A stretch of 64,000 bases of DNA from contig JALOPI010000017.1 in assembly GCA_025453975.1 (NCBI GenBank), forward strand, positions 1-64,000, given 5' to 3'. The translations under genes and the position numbers were made by a program. This document shows positions 55,789 through 64,000 of this stretch, piece by piece; positions within the stretch are counted from its first letter, which is position 1, and each line of letters begins with the position of its first letter. The stretch is from Syntrophobacteraceae bacterium (GTDB lineage: Bacteria; Desulfobacterota; Syntrophobacteria; Syntrophobacterales; Syntrophobacteraceae). The notes beneath the pieces were generated by a model. The model made no database searches and was not told the DNA's origin. It saw only the letters and a list, made by a program, of their open reading frames with translations.

Positions 55789-55844
55789 GCCGCCCCTGCC
55801 TCGCCCCGGGGAGCCCCCCGGGAAACTCCCTTTCCCCCCGGGCC

Positions 55845-56678
55845 TCAGCCAGTGTGGGCCCTGAGCACCACCGTGCACCACCCTTCGTGGCGTTCTTCGT
55901 GGATCATGACGTGGCTGGGCGGCAGAAGGCCTGCAAGGGTCTGACGCTGACTGTCCAGGAAACCGCTCAGGACGGCCAGTGAGTGGCTGCGCCAGTGGGG
56001 CTGGGAGACGATTCTCGTGAGACAGGGCCACTCGATGTTCATGAGAATGAGATCCCAGGAGCAGCGGACGACGGCAGGGTCATCGGCCACGATGGGAAAG
56101 ATGATCTCCCGCACCCCGTTTGCCTCGAAATTGCCGCGGGCCACCCGCAGTGCCAGGGGATTGCAGTCGATGGCCACGACCTGTCTGGCTCCGAGCAGTG
56201 CGGAGGCGGCGGCCAGGATTCCCGTCCCGGTTCCGAAATCGACGACGTTGTGAATGCGGTTTTGGGAGAAGAGCACCTCCAGGGACAGAAGGCAGCCCCT
56301 GGTCGTGGGGTGGAGGCCGGAGCCGAAGACCAGTCCGGGATCGATCCGCAGGATCTTCTTTCCGGCCTGGGGAGAAGCGGCCGGAGAGTCGGAGCGTGCC
56401 GGGATCATGAAGGACCCCACCTGCTGGTCCGATTGGGGAACCTGCTGCCACTGATCGTAATCCATCTCATAGCGGCCCAGGAGCTCGAATCCCGGGTGAG
56501 CCCGGATCCACTCGTTCACGGTCTGGTCCTCGGGACGCTCGAAAAAGAGATAAGTGCAGGGAGGCTCGGGCCAGACGCCGACAAGGGTGGGGAGGCCGGG
56601 CCCATGCGCGGGAATGCCCGACGTGAGGCATTCATAGACGAAGAGCCGCTGGTTAGGTCTGACGTTCATGACGGGCAC
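55845..56678 (-). CDS. PrmA-like ribosomal protein L11 methyltransferase-type protein
   Basis: 277 residues. The C-terminal methyltransferase has the family motifs FGSGLHPTT and DFGTGTGILAAASALLGARQVVAID. The motif after beta-4 reads LMNIEWPCL rather than the usual N-I-x-x-x-P-L, so substrate could differ from L11 Lys residues. The N-terminal domain (about residues 1-100) is divergent. It is the last gene of the HDOD-csrA-fliW string, 48 bases after fliW on the same strand. Confidence 0.8.
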   Translation of the reverse strand: MPVMNVRPNQRLFVYECLTSGIPAHGPGLPTLVGVWPEPPCTYLFFERPEDQTVNEWIRAHPGFELLGRYEMDYDQWQQVPQSDQQVGSFMIPARSDSPAASPQAGKKILRIDPGLVFGSGLHPTTRGCLLSLEVLFSQNRIHNVVDFGTGTGILAAASALLGARQVVAIDCNPLALRVARGNFEANGVREIIFPIVADDPAVVRCSWDLILMNIEWPCLTRIVSQPHWRSHSLAVLSGFLDSQRQTLAGLLPPSHVMIHEERHEGWCTVVLRAHTG

Positions 56679-56726
56679 GCACCGCTGGAGACGCCGGGTC
56701 GCTTCTCGGCAAAACCCGTTATGGAG

Positions 56727-57146
56727 CTATGACTTCTCGACTTTCTGGACCATCTGATCCAGCTCGGGCGTGTCGATGACCCACTGGTATGCTTTTCGAT
56801 TGGAGGCATTGAGGAGAAGGGGCCCCCTCAAGTGAGGGCGCAGGGACCGGTTTTCCCGATCGAAGCACACCATGACCAGGATTGCCAGGTCGTCCGGCTG
56901 CTGGAGGTCGATGGGGCTGCCCTTGTCTGGGGGAAGCACGTACCGGTAGCCGAGCACATCGGGCGCACAAACGACGAAAGCGACCGTGGGCTCGTCCACG
57001 GCCTGAAGCCATTGGAAGGGCCCATTGCGATGCTCCAGGAGAACATAACGCTTGAGGGCTCCAAAGCCGGGAATCCCCTGGGGAAACTCGATGAACACGT
57101 CTTCGCCCAACTCCAGTGTGCCGAAGCGGGATGTCTCTATCTGCAT
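56727..57146 (-). CDS. fliW: Flagellar assembly factor FliW
   Basis: 139 residues from the ATG at 57146 (MQIETSRFG, the usual beginning); an ATG further upstream at 57203 would extend over the spacer and is unlikely. Motifs IEFPQGIPGF, LQPDDLAILVMV and APLLLNASNRKAYQWV-type C-terminus (GPLLLNASNRK) identify FliW. It binds CsrA or flagellin in a partner switch. csrA ends 58 bases upstream on the same strand. Flagellar genes are not in the window. Confidence 0.95.
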   Translation of the reverse strand: MQIETSRFGTLELGEDVFIEFPQGIPGFGALKRYVLLEHRNGPFQWLQAVDEPTVAFVVCAPDVLGYRYVLPPDKGSPIDLQQPDDLAILVMVCFDRENRSLRPHLRGPLLLNASNRKAYQWVIDTPELDQMVQKVEKS

Positions 57147-57204
57147 GCTACGGATTCCATCTCCTGGCGAACGTTTTAAAGCCTGATCTGGGCGCGGGAC
57201 CAAG

Positions 57205-57432
57205 CTAATCGGTGACGAGCTCGAGCATTTGATCCAGGTCGCCTTCGTTGACCCTGGCGGCTTCCTGGTTCTCCTGCTGTATCTTGAGATAGAGCTCTTC
57301 CCTGAAGATCGGAATGTGCCGTGGGCTGGTGATGCCGATCTTCACCTTGTTCTGGTCCACTCCGGTGATCAAAACGGTGATGTCATCACCGATTCGAATC
57401 GATTCGCCCAGCCTTCTTGTGAGAATCAACAT
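57205..57432 (-). CDS. csrA: Carbon storage regulator / translational regulator CsrA
   Basis: 75 residues. Starts [15 protein letters not shown], followed by [29 protein letters not shown], the full CsrA core including the RNA-binding Arg44-type region. The C-terminal extension (residues 57-75) is a helix typical of the longer forms that bind FliW. It dimerises and blocks ribosome binding at GGA motifs, notably of flagellin mRNA. It sits between an HDOD gene and fliW in the same direction. Confidence 0.97.
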   Translation of the reverse strand: MLILTRRLGESIRIGDDITVLITGVDQNKVKIGITSPRHIPIFREELYLKIQQENQEAARVNEGDLDQMLELVTD

Positions 57433-57540
57433 GGCTCAATCCGTGAATGGGGTCGGAATGTTTCCGCATCTACACTTTTCACGAAGAGTAGCAGAACGCG
57501 AGCCATATTTGAAGGAGTATTCACTCATGATCGCGGGGCT

Positions 57541-58404
57541 CTACGATGCCTGCAGAAACTGCCGCGTCTCTCCATAACGATCCATGAGCTCCACGAGGAA
57601 TTTGTCCGCGACCTGAGCGTTGATGCCCAGTCGGACGAAAACCTTGTCCTGGTTGGGCTGAAGGAAGCCGTCCACGCCGCAGCCGATGCCCACGGCCGAG
57701 ACCATGCGGTTGACGACATACACCAGCGCGGTGAGGTCGGCATGCTCCTCCACTTCCAGGGGGCGGTGGTGATGACCGATGGCGGTGGTGACATCGGCGG
57801 GGAATCTCCAGCGTCTGGCGATGAGGGCTCCCAGCTGCTCGTGGTCGATGCCGAGGATCCGCTGCTCGGCCTCGATGAATGAGATGCCCTGGGTCTTGAC
57901 TTCGTTCAGAATGGACTCGAAGTAGGCCTTGACATGAAAGTTCAGAACGGTCTTTCCGATGTCGTGGAGCAGCCCGGCGGTGTAAGCGGTCAATATGTTC
58001 TTGCAGCCGACATGGCGAGCGACGATCTCGGACATGAGCCCGGAAGCGATGGCGTGATCCCAGAGCTCCCCGGCCCGGAGATCGTATCCGAGTCCATCGC
58101 CCGTGAAGTAACGGGTCGAGCAGGCGGTGAGGATCACGACCAGTAGCTGCTGGTCCCCCAGGGCGACGATGGCGTCCTGAAGGGAGCTGACAGCCCGCTT
58201 GCGAGCATAGAGAGGACTTTGGCTCATGGCCAGCACTCTGGCGGCTATGACCTGATCGTATTTGATGACCGACTCGATTTCTTGAAGGGGGGCCATCTTG
58301 CGAATGAGTGGGGCGACCTTCCAGACGACATCGGGGAAGGGAGGGAGGCGCTCCGCTGATTCAATGATTTCAGCCAGGGATGGCGGACTGGATGCACTTG
58401 TCAT
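57541..58404 (-). CDS. HDOD-domain signalling protein
   Basis: 287 residues from the ATG at 58404 (AGGAGAT upstream). The HDOD domain covers nearly the whole protein (LPPFPDVVWKVAPLI, IVALGDQQLLVVIL, LLHDIGKTVLNFHVK). HDOD proteins are HD-related folds that usually do not hydrolyse cyclic dinucleotides but relay signals. The HD pair is kept in HDIGK. It lies 108 bases upstream of csrA on the same strand, linking it to CsrA/flagellar control by position only. Confidence 0.88.
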   Translation of the reverse strand: MTSASSPPSLAEIIESAERLPPFPDVVWKVAPLIRKMAPLQEIESVIKYDQVIAARVLAMSQSPLYARKRAVSSLQDAIVALGDQQLLVVILTACSTRYFTGDGLGYDLRAGELWDHAIASGLMSEIVARHVGCKNILTAYTAGLLHDIGKTVLNFHVKAYFESILNEVKTQGISFIEAEQRILGIDHEQLGALIARRWRFPADVTTAIGHHHRPLEVEEHADLTALVYVVNRMVSAVGIGCGVDGFLQPNQDKVFVRLGINAQVADKFLVELMDRYGETRQFLQAS

Positions 58405-58561
58405 GGGTATCTCCTGAGCGAGACGAATGATTTTGGGTAGCTCGGACTCCATATCGAAAGATGGTGGATGGAACTGTAAGATTTTCTGGGCCCCGCTGTT
58501 CATGCCGTTGGAGATCGAGTATGAGAGACGAGGGTGAGAAGGTCGGAAGGTAAAGCAGACC

Positions 58562-59812
58562 ATGGCATTTCGTGCTGAGAAAGCCCATGACGGGGACTAT
58601 GGCCTACTGGGGGTAGGTCCGGGGGCCTCGCGCCGGGAGGTGAAGGCTGCATACCGGCGCCTGGCCAAGGAGTGGCATCCCGACCGTTTCCATGAGCATT
58701 CCGCCAGAGAGCGTGACCTGGCCGAGGAGAAGTTCAAAGCGCTCACATCGGCTTACCGCCGCATCGCCGGCGGGTGGCTGGATGAAGGGGCGGCCGGTGA
58801 CCAGCATCCTCCCAAGGATTCCCCGCCAGGCGTGGCGCGTGGATCTGCCGAACCCCGCCCGGCCCCCGCACCTGGCTCGGGGGGGAGGCGGACAGTCCTT
58901 TCCCGACTGGCTTCGGGGTGGAGGCTCGCGCTGTCGGGGCTTCTCCTGGCCCTGGCGGCATCGCTGTATTTTCTGCCGATCCCCACTTGCACCCATCGTC
59001 GCGGAGCAAGCCCGTCAGGTCATTCAAGCGGAGGAGGGGAGAACGTCACGAATCCCGGCTCCATCGCCCTTCCGGAATCTCGAGAAGGCGTCGCCACGCC
59101 GCCTGAGACTCGACCAGGAGCTGCCCCTCCTCCTGACCAGGCTCCTGCATCGACTCAGTCATCCATGCCGGCCAAGGCGCCCTCTCCGGAGCTTTCCTCC
59201 CCGCGCCCGAGCCCGTCCTCGGAGGCCATCACCCTGGGATCCAGCCGGGAGGATGTTTTGAGAATCCAGGGACCTCCCCAGGCCATTCGAGGGCAGACAT
59301 GGGTCTACGGGGTTTCGGAGCTGGGATTCAAAGACGGGAGGGTGGTGCGCTTCAACAACTTCGACGGCAGCCTCAAGATCCGCGTGCATCCCTCCCGGGC
59401 CCTGCCCTCAGCGCCGCCGCGGGCGTTCACCATCGGCTCTTCGGAGGATGAGGTCCTGGCGGTGCAGGGCACTCCCACCCGCATGGACGGGCACCGTTGG
59501 ATGTACGGCTTCAGCGAGATCCGTTTCAAGGATGGCAGGGTGGAAGAGTATGATAATTTTTTCGGCAATCTCAATATCCAGTTGATGCCGGAGCAGTCCG
59601 TGAATGCCGGTCCCGCACCGGGCTCCTTCACGGTGGGAAGCACCAGGGACGAGGTTCTCCTCGCGCAGGGCACCCCCACCAGCATTCGCGGCAATCTGTG
59701 GTACTATGGGATGTCGAGCGTGCTTTTCAGGAAAGGAAAGGTGCAGCTTGTCCATGATTCCAACGGTATCCTTCGGTTCACCCCCAAGGAGGAGCTGACT
59801 CGAAGCGAGTGA
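58562..59812 (+). CDS. J-domain, membrane anchor and three BamE/SmpA-like repeats
   Basis: 416 residues. A J domain (about residues 12-70, HPD at 39-41) is followed by a Pro/Gly-rich linker, one membrane helix (about 122-140), a long Pro/Ser linker and three similar units at about 223-275, 289-341 and 356-408. Each unit has an S/T-x-D/E-V-L-x-x-Q-G-x-P pattern and ends in a W-x-Y-G...KDG-type strand pair (FTIGSSEDEVLAVQGTP, WMYGFSEIRFKDGRV), like SmpA/BamE/OmlA folds. By topology the J domain would be cytoplasmic and the repeats periplasmic. I do not recognise this architecture. Confidence 0.75.
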   Translation: MAFRAEKAHDGDYGLLGVGPGASRREVKAAYRRLAKEWHPDRFHEHSARERDLAEEKFKALTSAYRRIAGGWLDEGAAGDQHPPKDSPPGVARGSAEPRPAPAPGSGGRRTVLSRLASGWRLALSGLLLALAASLYFLPIPTCTHRRGASPSGHSSGGGENVTNPGSIALPESREGVATPPETRPGAAPPPDQAPASTQSSMPAKAPSPELSSPRPSPSSEAITLGSSREDVLRIQGPPQAIRGQTWVYGVSELGFKDGRVVRFNNFDGSLKIRVHPSRALPSAPPRAFTIGSSEDEVLAVQGTPTRMDGHRWMYGFSEIRFKDGRVEEYDNFFGNLNIQLMPEQSVNAGPAPGSFTVGSTRDEVLLAQGTPTSIRGNLWYYGMSSVLFRKGKVQLVHDSNGILRFTPKEELTRSE

Positions 59813-59917
59813 CGGCCCGGTGGGCCTCGCGCGCCGCGGGATGGCGGAGGCGATGCGATGACGGAGATCACTCGCGTCGGGATGGACGGGATGGGCAGGG
59901 GAAGGGATGGGTGACGC

Positions 59918-61624
59918 ATGATGTCCAAGAGGCTTCTGGAAGGGCTCTATCTGGGAGCGGGGGATGAGGAAGAGCTCCTGGGTCCTCCTCCGCGAATCAA
60001 CCTCGGAAAAGTCACGATCCTTCTGGATCGCTACCGGGAGATCCTCGGGGAGATCCCCGCGGCGGACCTGGAGGCTCTGGGCCGCGTCCCTCCGGAGATG
60101 CTCCGCCGCATGGGCGAGATGGGTCTCTTCGGCCTCATCATCCCCTTGCGTCATGGCGGACTGGGGCTCAATCTTCACGAGTACCTCTGGCTCGTGGAGA
60201 GGATGGTGGGCCTGGACCTTTCCGTGAGCCTGGTGTCGCTGGCCCATCTCTCCATCGGCACCAAGGGGATCGCGCTCTTCGGAAGCGACAGCCAGAAGGA
60301 CCGATATCTGGTTCCCGCCGCGGCGGGAGAGATGATCTTTGCCTTCGCCCTCACGGAGCCCCTCGTGGGATCCGATGCTCAGCATATCCAAACGCGCGCC
60401 GAGCTATCGGAGGATGGGGAGCATTACATCCTCAACGGTCAAAAAACCTACATCACCAATGCCAACTATGCCAGGGGGCTCACGACCTTCGCCCAGATGG
60501 ACCCTCATCGACCGGGGTCCCTGGGAGCGTTCATCATCGAGGCGGGCTGGGAGGGCGTGAAGATCGGGAAGGACATGCCCAAAATGGGGCTCAGGACGAG
60601 CTCCACGGCCGCCGTGATCTTTCGGAACGTGCGCGTCCCGGTCGCCAACCTTTTGGGGAAGCCCGGCGACGGCTTCAAGATCGCCATGAGCGTCCTCAAT
60701 TTTGGCCGACTCGCCCTGGGTGCCGCATCCTCCGGAGTGATGTCCCAATCCCTGCGGGATATGCTGAGTCGAGGGGCGTCCCGGGCCCAATTCGGTCGTC
60801 CAATCCGGGACTATCCCCTCATCCAGGAGAAGCTGGTGCGGACGAGGGTCCACCAGGCGGTATCGGCATCCATCAACGAATGGGTGGCCAACCTGCTGGA
60901 AGAGGATCCACTGGGTCCGGTGGCCATTGAAACCTCCCACTGCAAGCTCTACGGAACGACGAGGGGCTGGGAGGCTACCTACGACGCTCTCCAGGTGGCC
61001 GGGGGAGCCGGTTATCTGACGACGCATCCCTACGAGAAGCGCATGAGGGATTTTCGCGTCACGACGGTGTTCGAGGGCACCACGGAAATCCATTCCATCT
61101 ACCCTGCCATTCAGCTCCTGCGCGGAGCCTCCAGGCAACGGGGCGGCGCGGGCTCCCGCGGCGTGGGTACCGTCCTGCGCGGGGTATTCTGGGTTGCCGG
61201 GCGCAGTTTCCCCGGGCTTTCCTTTTCCGATCCTGACCTGCGCAAGGCGGTGCGGTTCTGCCGCGGGTCGGTGAGAGCCATCCGCAGGCTGCTGCTCTTC
61301 GGCCTGCTCAAGCAGGGGCCCAGGGCATGGGAGGACCAGTTCTTTCTGAGGCGCATCACGTTCCTGAGCCTTGGGTGCTTCTCCATCCTCGCCCTGGTGC
61401 GGAAGCTCACGAGCCAGGCTTCGGAGGGCGGGCTTTCGGAGGAGGACAGAGCCATCCTGCGGTATGCCGTGGCGGAAGCGAAGGGGCTCCGGCATCGCGA
61501 TGGCGGCCTCGGGCCTGCCCTCGTTGAGAAGCATCACGATGAGGTGATGGCTCATTTGTTGCTTAAAGGTGCCGGGCCAGGCCCGGGAACGGAGGATCCC
61601 GGACGGGATACAAAAAAGGCTTGA
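59918..61624 (+). CDS. Acyl-CoA dehydrogenase (long-chain type with C-terminal extension)
   Basis: 568 residues; the ATG at 59921 is an equal choice of start. Flavin fold motifs: FALTEPLVGSDAQHIQTRA, GQKTYITNANYA and the C-terminal catalytic Glu in TVFEGTTEIH. From about residue 410 a further 150 residues form a helical extension (VRFCRGSVRAIRRLLLFGLLKQ), as in very-long-chain ACADs. It oxidises acyl-CoA and passes electrons to ETF. No other beta-oxidation gene is nearby. The gap upstream (59813-59917) is short. Confidence 0.9.
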   Translation: MMSKRLLEGLYLGAGDEEELLGPPPRINLGKVTILLDRYREILGEIPAADLEALGRVPPEMLRRMGEMGLFGLIIPLRHGGLGLNLHEYLWLVERMVGLDLSVSLVSLAHLSIGTKGIALFGSDSQKDRYLVPAAAGEMIFAFALTEPLVGSDAQHIQTRAELSEDGEHYILNGQKTYITNANYARGLTTFAQMDPHRPGSLGAFIIEAGWEGVKIGKDMPKMGLRTSSTAAVIFRNVRVPVANLLGKPGDGFKIAMSVLNFGRLALGAASSGVMSQSLRDMLSRGASRAQFGRPIRDYPLIQEKLVRTRVHQAVSASINEWVANLLEEDPLGPVAIETSHCKLYGTTRGWEATYDALQVAGGAGYLTTHPYEKRMRDFRVTTVFEGTTEIHSIYPAIQLLRGASRQRGGAGSRGVGTVLRGVFWVAGRSFPGLSFSDPDLRKAVRFCRGSVRAIRRLLLFGLLKQGPRAWEDQFFLRRITFLSLGCFSILALVRKLTSQASEGGLSEEDRAILRYAVAEAKGLRHRDGGLGPALVEKHHDEVMAHLLLKGAGPGPGTEDPGRDTKKA

Positions 61625-61752
61625 AATTATAGATGGATGTGCATAATGGGTTTTCCATGGACTCCGAGGGTCCGGTGCCAAGGGAATGATCAGGTGTTTT
61701 CCACGGGTTGCCAGGTCGTTGAATCGCACCTCAGCACACAGGGAGACTGGAA

Positions 61753-62259
61753 ATGAGACGAAGCTCAGGAGCTGCCGTTCTGGTTCTTTTGCTTCTCTTT
61801 TGCTCGGGATGCAGCTGGACCAGCCTCAAACTCTCGAGCCTCTATCCGTTCAAGGAGAAGCCGGCTCCCGTCTGCACCTTGTCGGAGCAGTCCGAGTACG
61901 AAAAGGCTCTCTTGGCGGCCCAGGGATCGGGGACCGATCTCCATCGGGCACGGGGGGATGGGAGCCTGGTGACGGCGGATGGCGCCGGACAGAAGATGTC
62001 CGGGGAGCAGGTCGTTCACAAGTTCGTCATCAGGAATACCAGCAAGGCTCCCCTTCGCATCGAAAAAGTCATATCCGGCTGCGGAGGCCAGGTGGGTCGT
62101 TACGACCAGACCATTCCCTCGGGAAAAGAGGGTGTCATCACCATCACCCTGAACCCTCAGGGGTGCGAAGAGAGCAAGGTGAGGTCCGCCATCGTGGTCA
62201 CTGACGATCCTCAGCGCCCAGCGGTGACGTTGAAAGCCAGGCCCGCCAAAGGCTCATGA
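61753..62259 (+). CDS. DUF1573-type lipoprotein
   Basis: 168 residues with a lipoprotein signal (lipobox FCSGC, Cys20). The mature part has the DUF1573 pattern: HKFVIRNTSKAPLRIEKVISGCGGQVG, then an ITLNP strand and SAIVVTDDPQRPAVTLKA. These domains resemble immunoglobulin-like folds found at the cell surface. Binding partner unknown. GGGAGACTGGAA precedes the ATG. It stands alone between the dehydrogenase and the convergent phosphatase. Confidence 0.85.
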   Translation: MRRSSGAAVLVLLLLFCSGCSWTSLKLSSLYPFKEKPAPVCTLSEQSEYEKALLAAQGSGTDLHRARGDGSLVTADGAGQKMSGEQVVHKFVIRNTSKAPLRIEKVISGCGGQVGRYDQTIPSGKEGVITITLNPQGCEESKVRSAIVVTDDPQRPAVTLKARPAKGS

Positions 62260-62281
62260 TCCGCTTCCGCGAGACCGTCGA

Positions 62282-63469
62282 TCAGGGGCGACTGTCCCCC
62301 ATGCGAGCCAGCACCTTGAAATACGACTGAATGTACTTGCCGGATACGACCTCCGCGAGGGGAAAGATCAGGCAGCATCCATCGAGAAATCTTCCGTTCA
62401 GACCAAAAAAAAGCCTTCTGGAAATCTCATGGAGGGCCTCGTTGGCCGAGGCCAGGATGCCCTCGAGCCCGGGAGTCAGGGCGACGCTTGCGGGGCAGGC
62501 GACAGCTTCCTGACCTGGAGGGTGGCTGAGGACCGGCCCGAGGCTCCACACGCGGCAGCCGAGGGGCCGATGGACACCCGCCAGACAGGCTCCATCGTGG
62601 TGGAGGGGGCAGACGTACTCGCCTGGCGGCTCCACTCCCAGCAGGCACGACTCTTCGTGCTCGTCGTCCAGGGGAATTGAAAGCACCGCGGCATGCCCGG
62701 AAGGGGCCCGGGGGGGGGAAGTCCCCAAAATAGCGCAATGGGCGGCCAGGGCGTTTCCGATGATTCGCTGCCGCTCCTCATGGGAGAGCTTGCGATTGAG
62801 GTGATGCAGAAGGTAGGCCGCCTCGATGAGCTGGAGCATCAGGACTTTTCCACAGGCGCCGCCCTCGCATGGAGTGCGGCTGACGCGCTCCAGATCCTCC
62901 GCCACGGCCAGGCCGAGCTGGTCCTGGATCTCCCCGGCCACGCTCTCGTATTCATCGAAATAATGACTGAGATCGAGCCGTCGCCCGGCCGTTTCGAGGG
63001 AAGGCTCGCGAACGGTGAGCCTCCCCGCTTTCTTGTCGTATTTCCTGAGGAATCTCCACTGGCTGAAGCTGGTCGGCGTGAAGCGGGCCTTTTGGAGGTG
63101 CTTTTCCGCGAGCTTGAGCCCGAATCCCCGTCTCAGCAGGTAGGACGTGATGAAGGTGCCGGTCCTTCCGATCCCCAGCCGGCAATGGACGAAAACCTTC
63201 TTGCCCAGGTAGATGGCCTCGTCCAGCCATTCCAGGGCTTTCTCCACCTCGGCGGGGTCGGGCGCGTGGTCATCCCGGACCGGCAGGTAATAAACCTCGA
63301 ACCCTGAATCCTTCTCGATCTCGTGGAGGTCACAATACTCCGCGCAGAGGTTCACGATGGCGTCGATGCCCTGCCCGCGGATGGAGTCCAGCTCGGCATA
63401 AGACATGGGGGCGTGTCCAGCGGCCAGGTGGTCGGTGATCCAGGTGAGGGGGTACTCCTTGTCGGCCAT
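62282..63469 (-). CDS. Dual-specificity phosphatase fused to a cysteine-rich (YkgJ-like) domain
   Basis: 395 residues from the ATG at 63469 with GAGGG 6 bases upstream; ATG 63481 is an alternative. The N-terminal 130 residues are a cysteine phosphatase: signature HCRLGIGR with Cys96 and Arg102, and a possible general acid Asp in RDDHAPD. The C-terminal half carries multiple Cys, with CPLHHDGACLAGVHRPLGC matching the YkgJ-type metal-binding pattern (C...C..RP..C). Substrate unknown. The CheY-like gene lies upstream on the same strand 30 bases away. Confidence 0.8.
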   Translation of the reverse strand: MADKEYPLTWITDHLAAGHAPMSYAELDSIRGQGIDAIVNLCAEYCDLHEIEKDSGFEVYYLPVRDDHAPDPAEVEKALEWLDEAIYLGKKVFVHCRLGIGRTGTFITSYLLRRGFGLKLAEKHLQKARFTPTSFSQWRFLRKYDKKAGRLTVREPSLETAGRRLDLSHYFDEYESVAGEIQDQLGLAVAEDLERVSRTPCEGGACGKVLMLQLIEAAYLLHHLNRKLSHEERQRIIGNALAAHCAILGTSPPRAPSGHAAVLSIPLDDEHEESCLLGVEPPGEYVCPLHHDGACLAGVHRPLGCRVWSLGPVLSHPPGQEAVACPASVALTPGLEGILASANEALHEISRRLFFGLNGRFLDGCCLIFPLAEVVSGKYIQSYFKVLARMGDSRP

Positions 63470-63499
63470 CCGATCCCTCATCCGTTGCTGTGGAATCCG

Positions 63500-63883
63500 T
63501 CACGCATCGAGCCCGGCTCTTTCCTTCGCCATGAGCATCATGGCGACCTTTTGTTCCAGTTCCTCTTTTTCGATGGGCTTGACGCAATACTCGCTCACGC
63601 CAAGTCTCAGGGCTTCCCGCGCCGTGTCCAGGGTGGGGTAGCCCGTCAGCATCATCACCCGCAGGTCGGGCTTGAGCTTCCTCAGCTCCTGCAGCACCTC
63701 GATACCGCCCATCTTTTTGAGCTTGATATCCAGGATGGCCAGGTCGACGGGATGGTGGGCCGTGAATTGAATGGCCTCCTCCTCCTCCGTGAAGCCGAAC
63801 ACCGTGTGTCCCTTCTTCTGAAGGATCTTCTTGATGAGGATGACCGCGTCGCCGACGTCGTCCAGGACCAGAATGTTCGCCAT
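63500..63883 (-). CDS. CheY-like single-domain response regulator
   Basis: 127 residues, one receiver domain only. The phosphoacceptor Asp52 (LAILDIKLK), the Asp pair near the N-terminus (VLDDVGD), Thr80 (MMLTGYP) and Lys102 (CVKPIEK) are all present. There is no output domain, so it acts by protein contact, perhaps with a sensor outside the window. The gene precedes the phosphatase gene by 30 bases in the same direction, which suggests a shared transcript. Upstream DNA to the window edge shows no further gene. Confidence 0.92.
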   Translation of the reverse strand: MANILVLDDVGDAVILIKKILQKKGHTVFGFTEEEEAIQFTAHHPVDLAILDIKLKKMGGIEVLQELRKLKPDLRVMMLTGYPTLDTAREALRLGVSEYCVKPIEKEELEQKVAMMLMAKERAGLDA

Positions 63884-64000
63884 GAGTCCGATGCTCCATG
63901 TTCAGGGAGTGTTCCGGATGGAGATGAAGTCCTATACCACAGTGCCTGAGGGTTCGGAAGAAGCGCATGGTCTCGCGGGCGCTTGGCGCGGGGCAGCGCA

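Noticed and set aside
61621-61647. TTGAAA...CATAAT as a promoter for the lipoprotein
   Set aside because: The spacer is only 15 bases, so it is too weak to list as a feature.
1-64000. CRISPR arrays, prophage, integrases and insertion sequences
   Set aside because: No direct repeats with regular spacers, no recombinase or transposase gene, and no attachment site at a tRNA were seen.

Overview
The window reads as high-GC, gene-dense chromosome of a diderm, probably anaerobic bacterium. I infer Desulfobacterota/Deltaproteobacteria, near the Syntrophobacter lineage. The grounds are a classical division/cell-wall (dcw) cluster with a meso-diaminopimelate-type MurE (DNPR motif), an FtsI with a PASTA domain, SelA, GatC/GatA, the CsrA-FliW pair, a YcaO-TPR protein and a heme-b/iron-sulfur oxidoreductase of Hdr/Qmo type. 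No rRNA, tRNA, IS element, prophage or CRISPR array was seen. The taxonomic placement is inference from gene content, not from a database match.

Left edge to 20.3 kb: a truncated Hdr/Qmo-like membrane oxidoreductase runs off the left edge. A gene-poor stretch of about 0.9 kb follows and ends in a convincing dcw promoter with MraZ-box repeats. The dcw cluster is mraZ-rsmH-ftsL-ftsI-murE-murF-murD-ftsW-murC-murB-ftsQ-ftsA-ftsZ. Both lipid-carrier genes, mraY and murG, are missing from their usual slots (murF/murD and ftsW/murC), and the flanking genes close up tightly there. A REPIN-like pair of inverted repeats sits between murD and ftsW. A radical SAM protein with a B12-type N-terminal region follows ftsZ.

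20.4-32.3 kb: dnaJ/cbpA with a strong promoter converges on selA. Then come mfd, a SurA-type chaperone, rodZ with a terminator, recO, a CcdA/TlpA thiol-redox pair and glgC. 32.3-36 kb: glgC and gatA converge on an 81-bp hairpin element. The 3' end of gatA carries an apparent loss of about 17 nt that breaks the reading frame. gatC, a HELIH metallopeptidase-like gene and an exported beta-carbonic anhydrase lie upstream of it on the same strand.

36-51.3 kb: a small ORF behind a good promoter, then hsp20-htpX-sagB-like dehydrogenase on the minus strand, proS, yjbQ, a DUF151 nuclease, adenine deaminase, a rubrerythrin-like protein, a second HExxH protein, a flavin-binding PNPOx protein, a Smr protein, RNase D and a YcaO-TPR protein. 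51.3-64 kb: mutL, a GAF-GAF-degenerate GGDEF protein directly before mreB, then HDOD-csrA-fliW-prmA on the minus strand, a J-domain/TM/three-repeat protein, an acyl-CoA dehydrogenase, a DUF1573 lipoprotein, and a dual-specificity phosphatase fused to a cysteine-rich domain next to a CheY-like receiver.

Together the window is mainly housekeeping: cell wall and shape (dcw, RodZ, MreB), envelope folding (SurA, HtpX, CcdA/TlpA), translation and repair (ProRS, GatCA, SelA, Mfd, RecO, MutL), and post-transcriptional/motility control (CsrA-FliW). The less familiar material is the pair of TOMM-type families without peptides (SagB-like, YcaO-TPR), the J-domain/TM/repeat protein, the phosphatase/Cys-rich fusion, the gap in lipid II synthesis genes and the gatA lesion.
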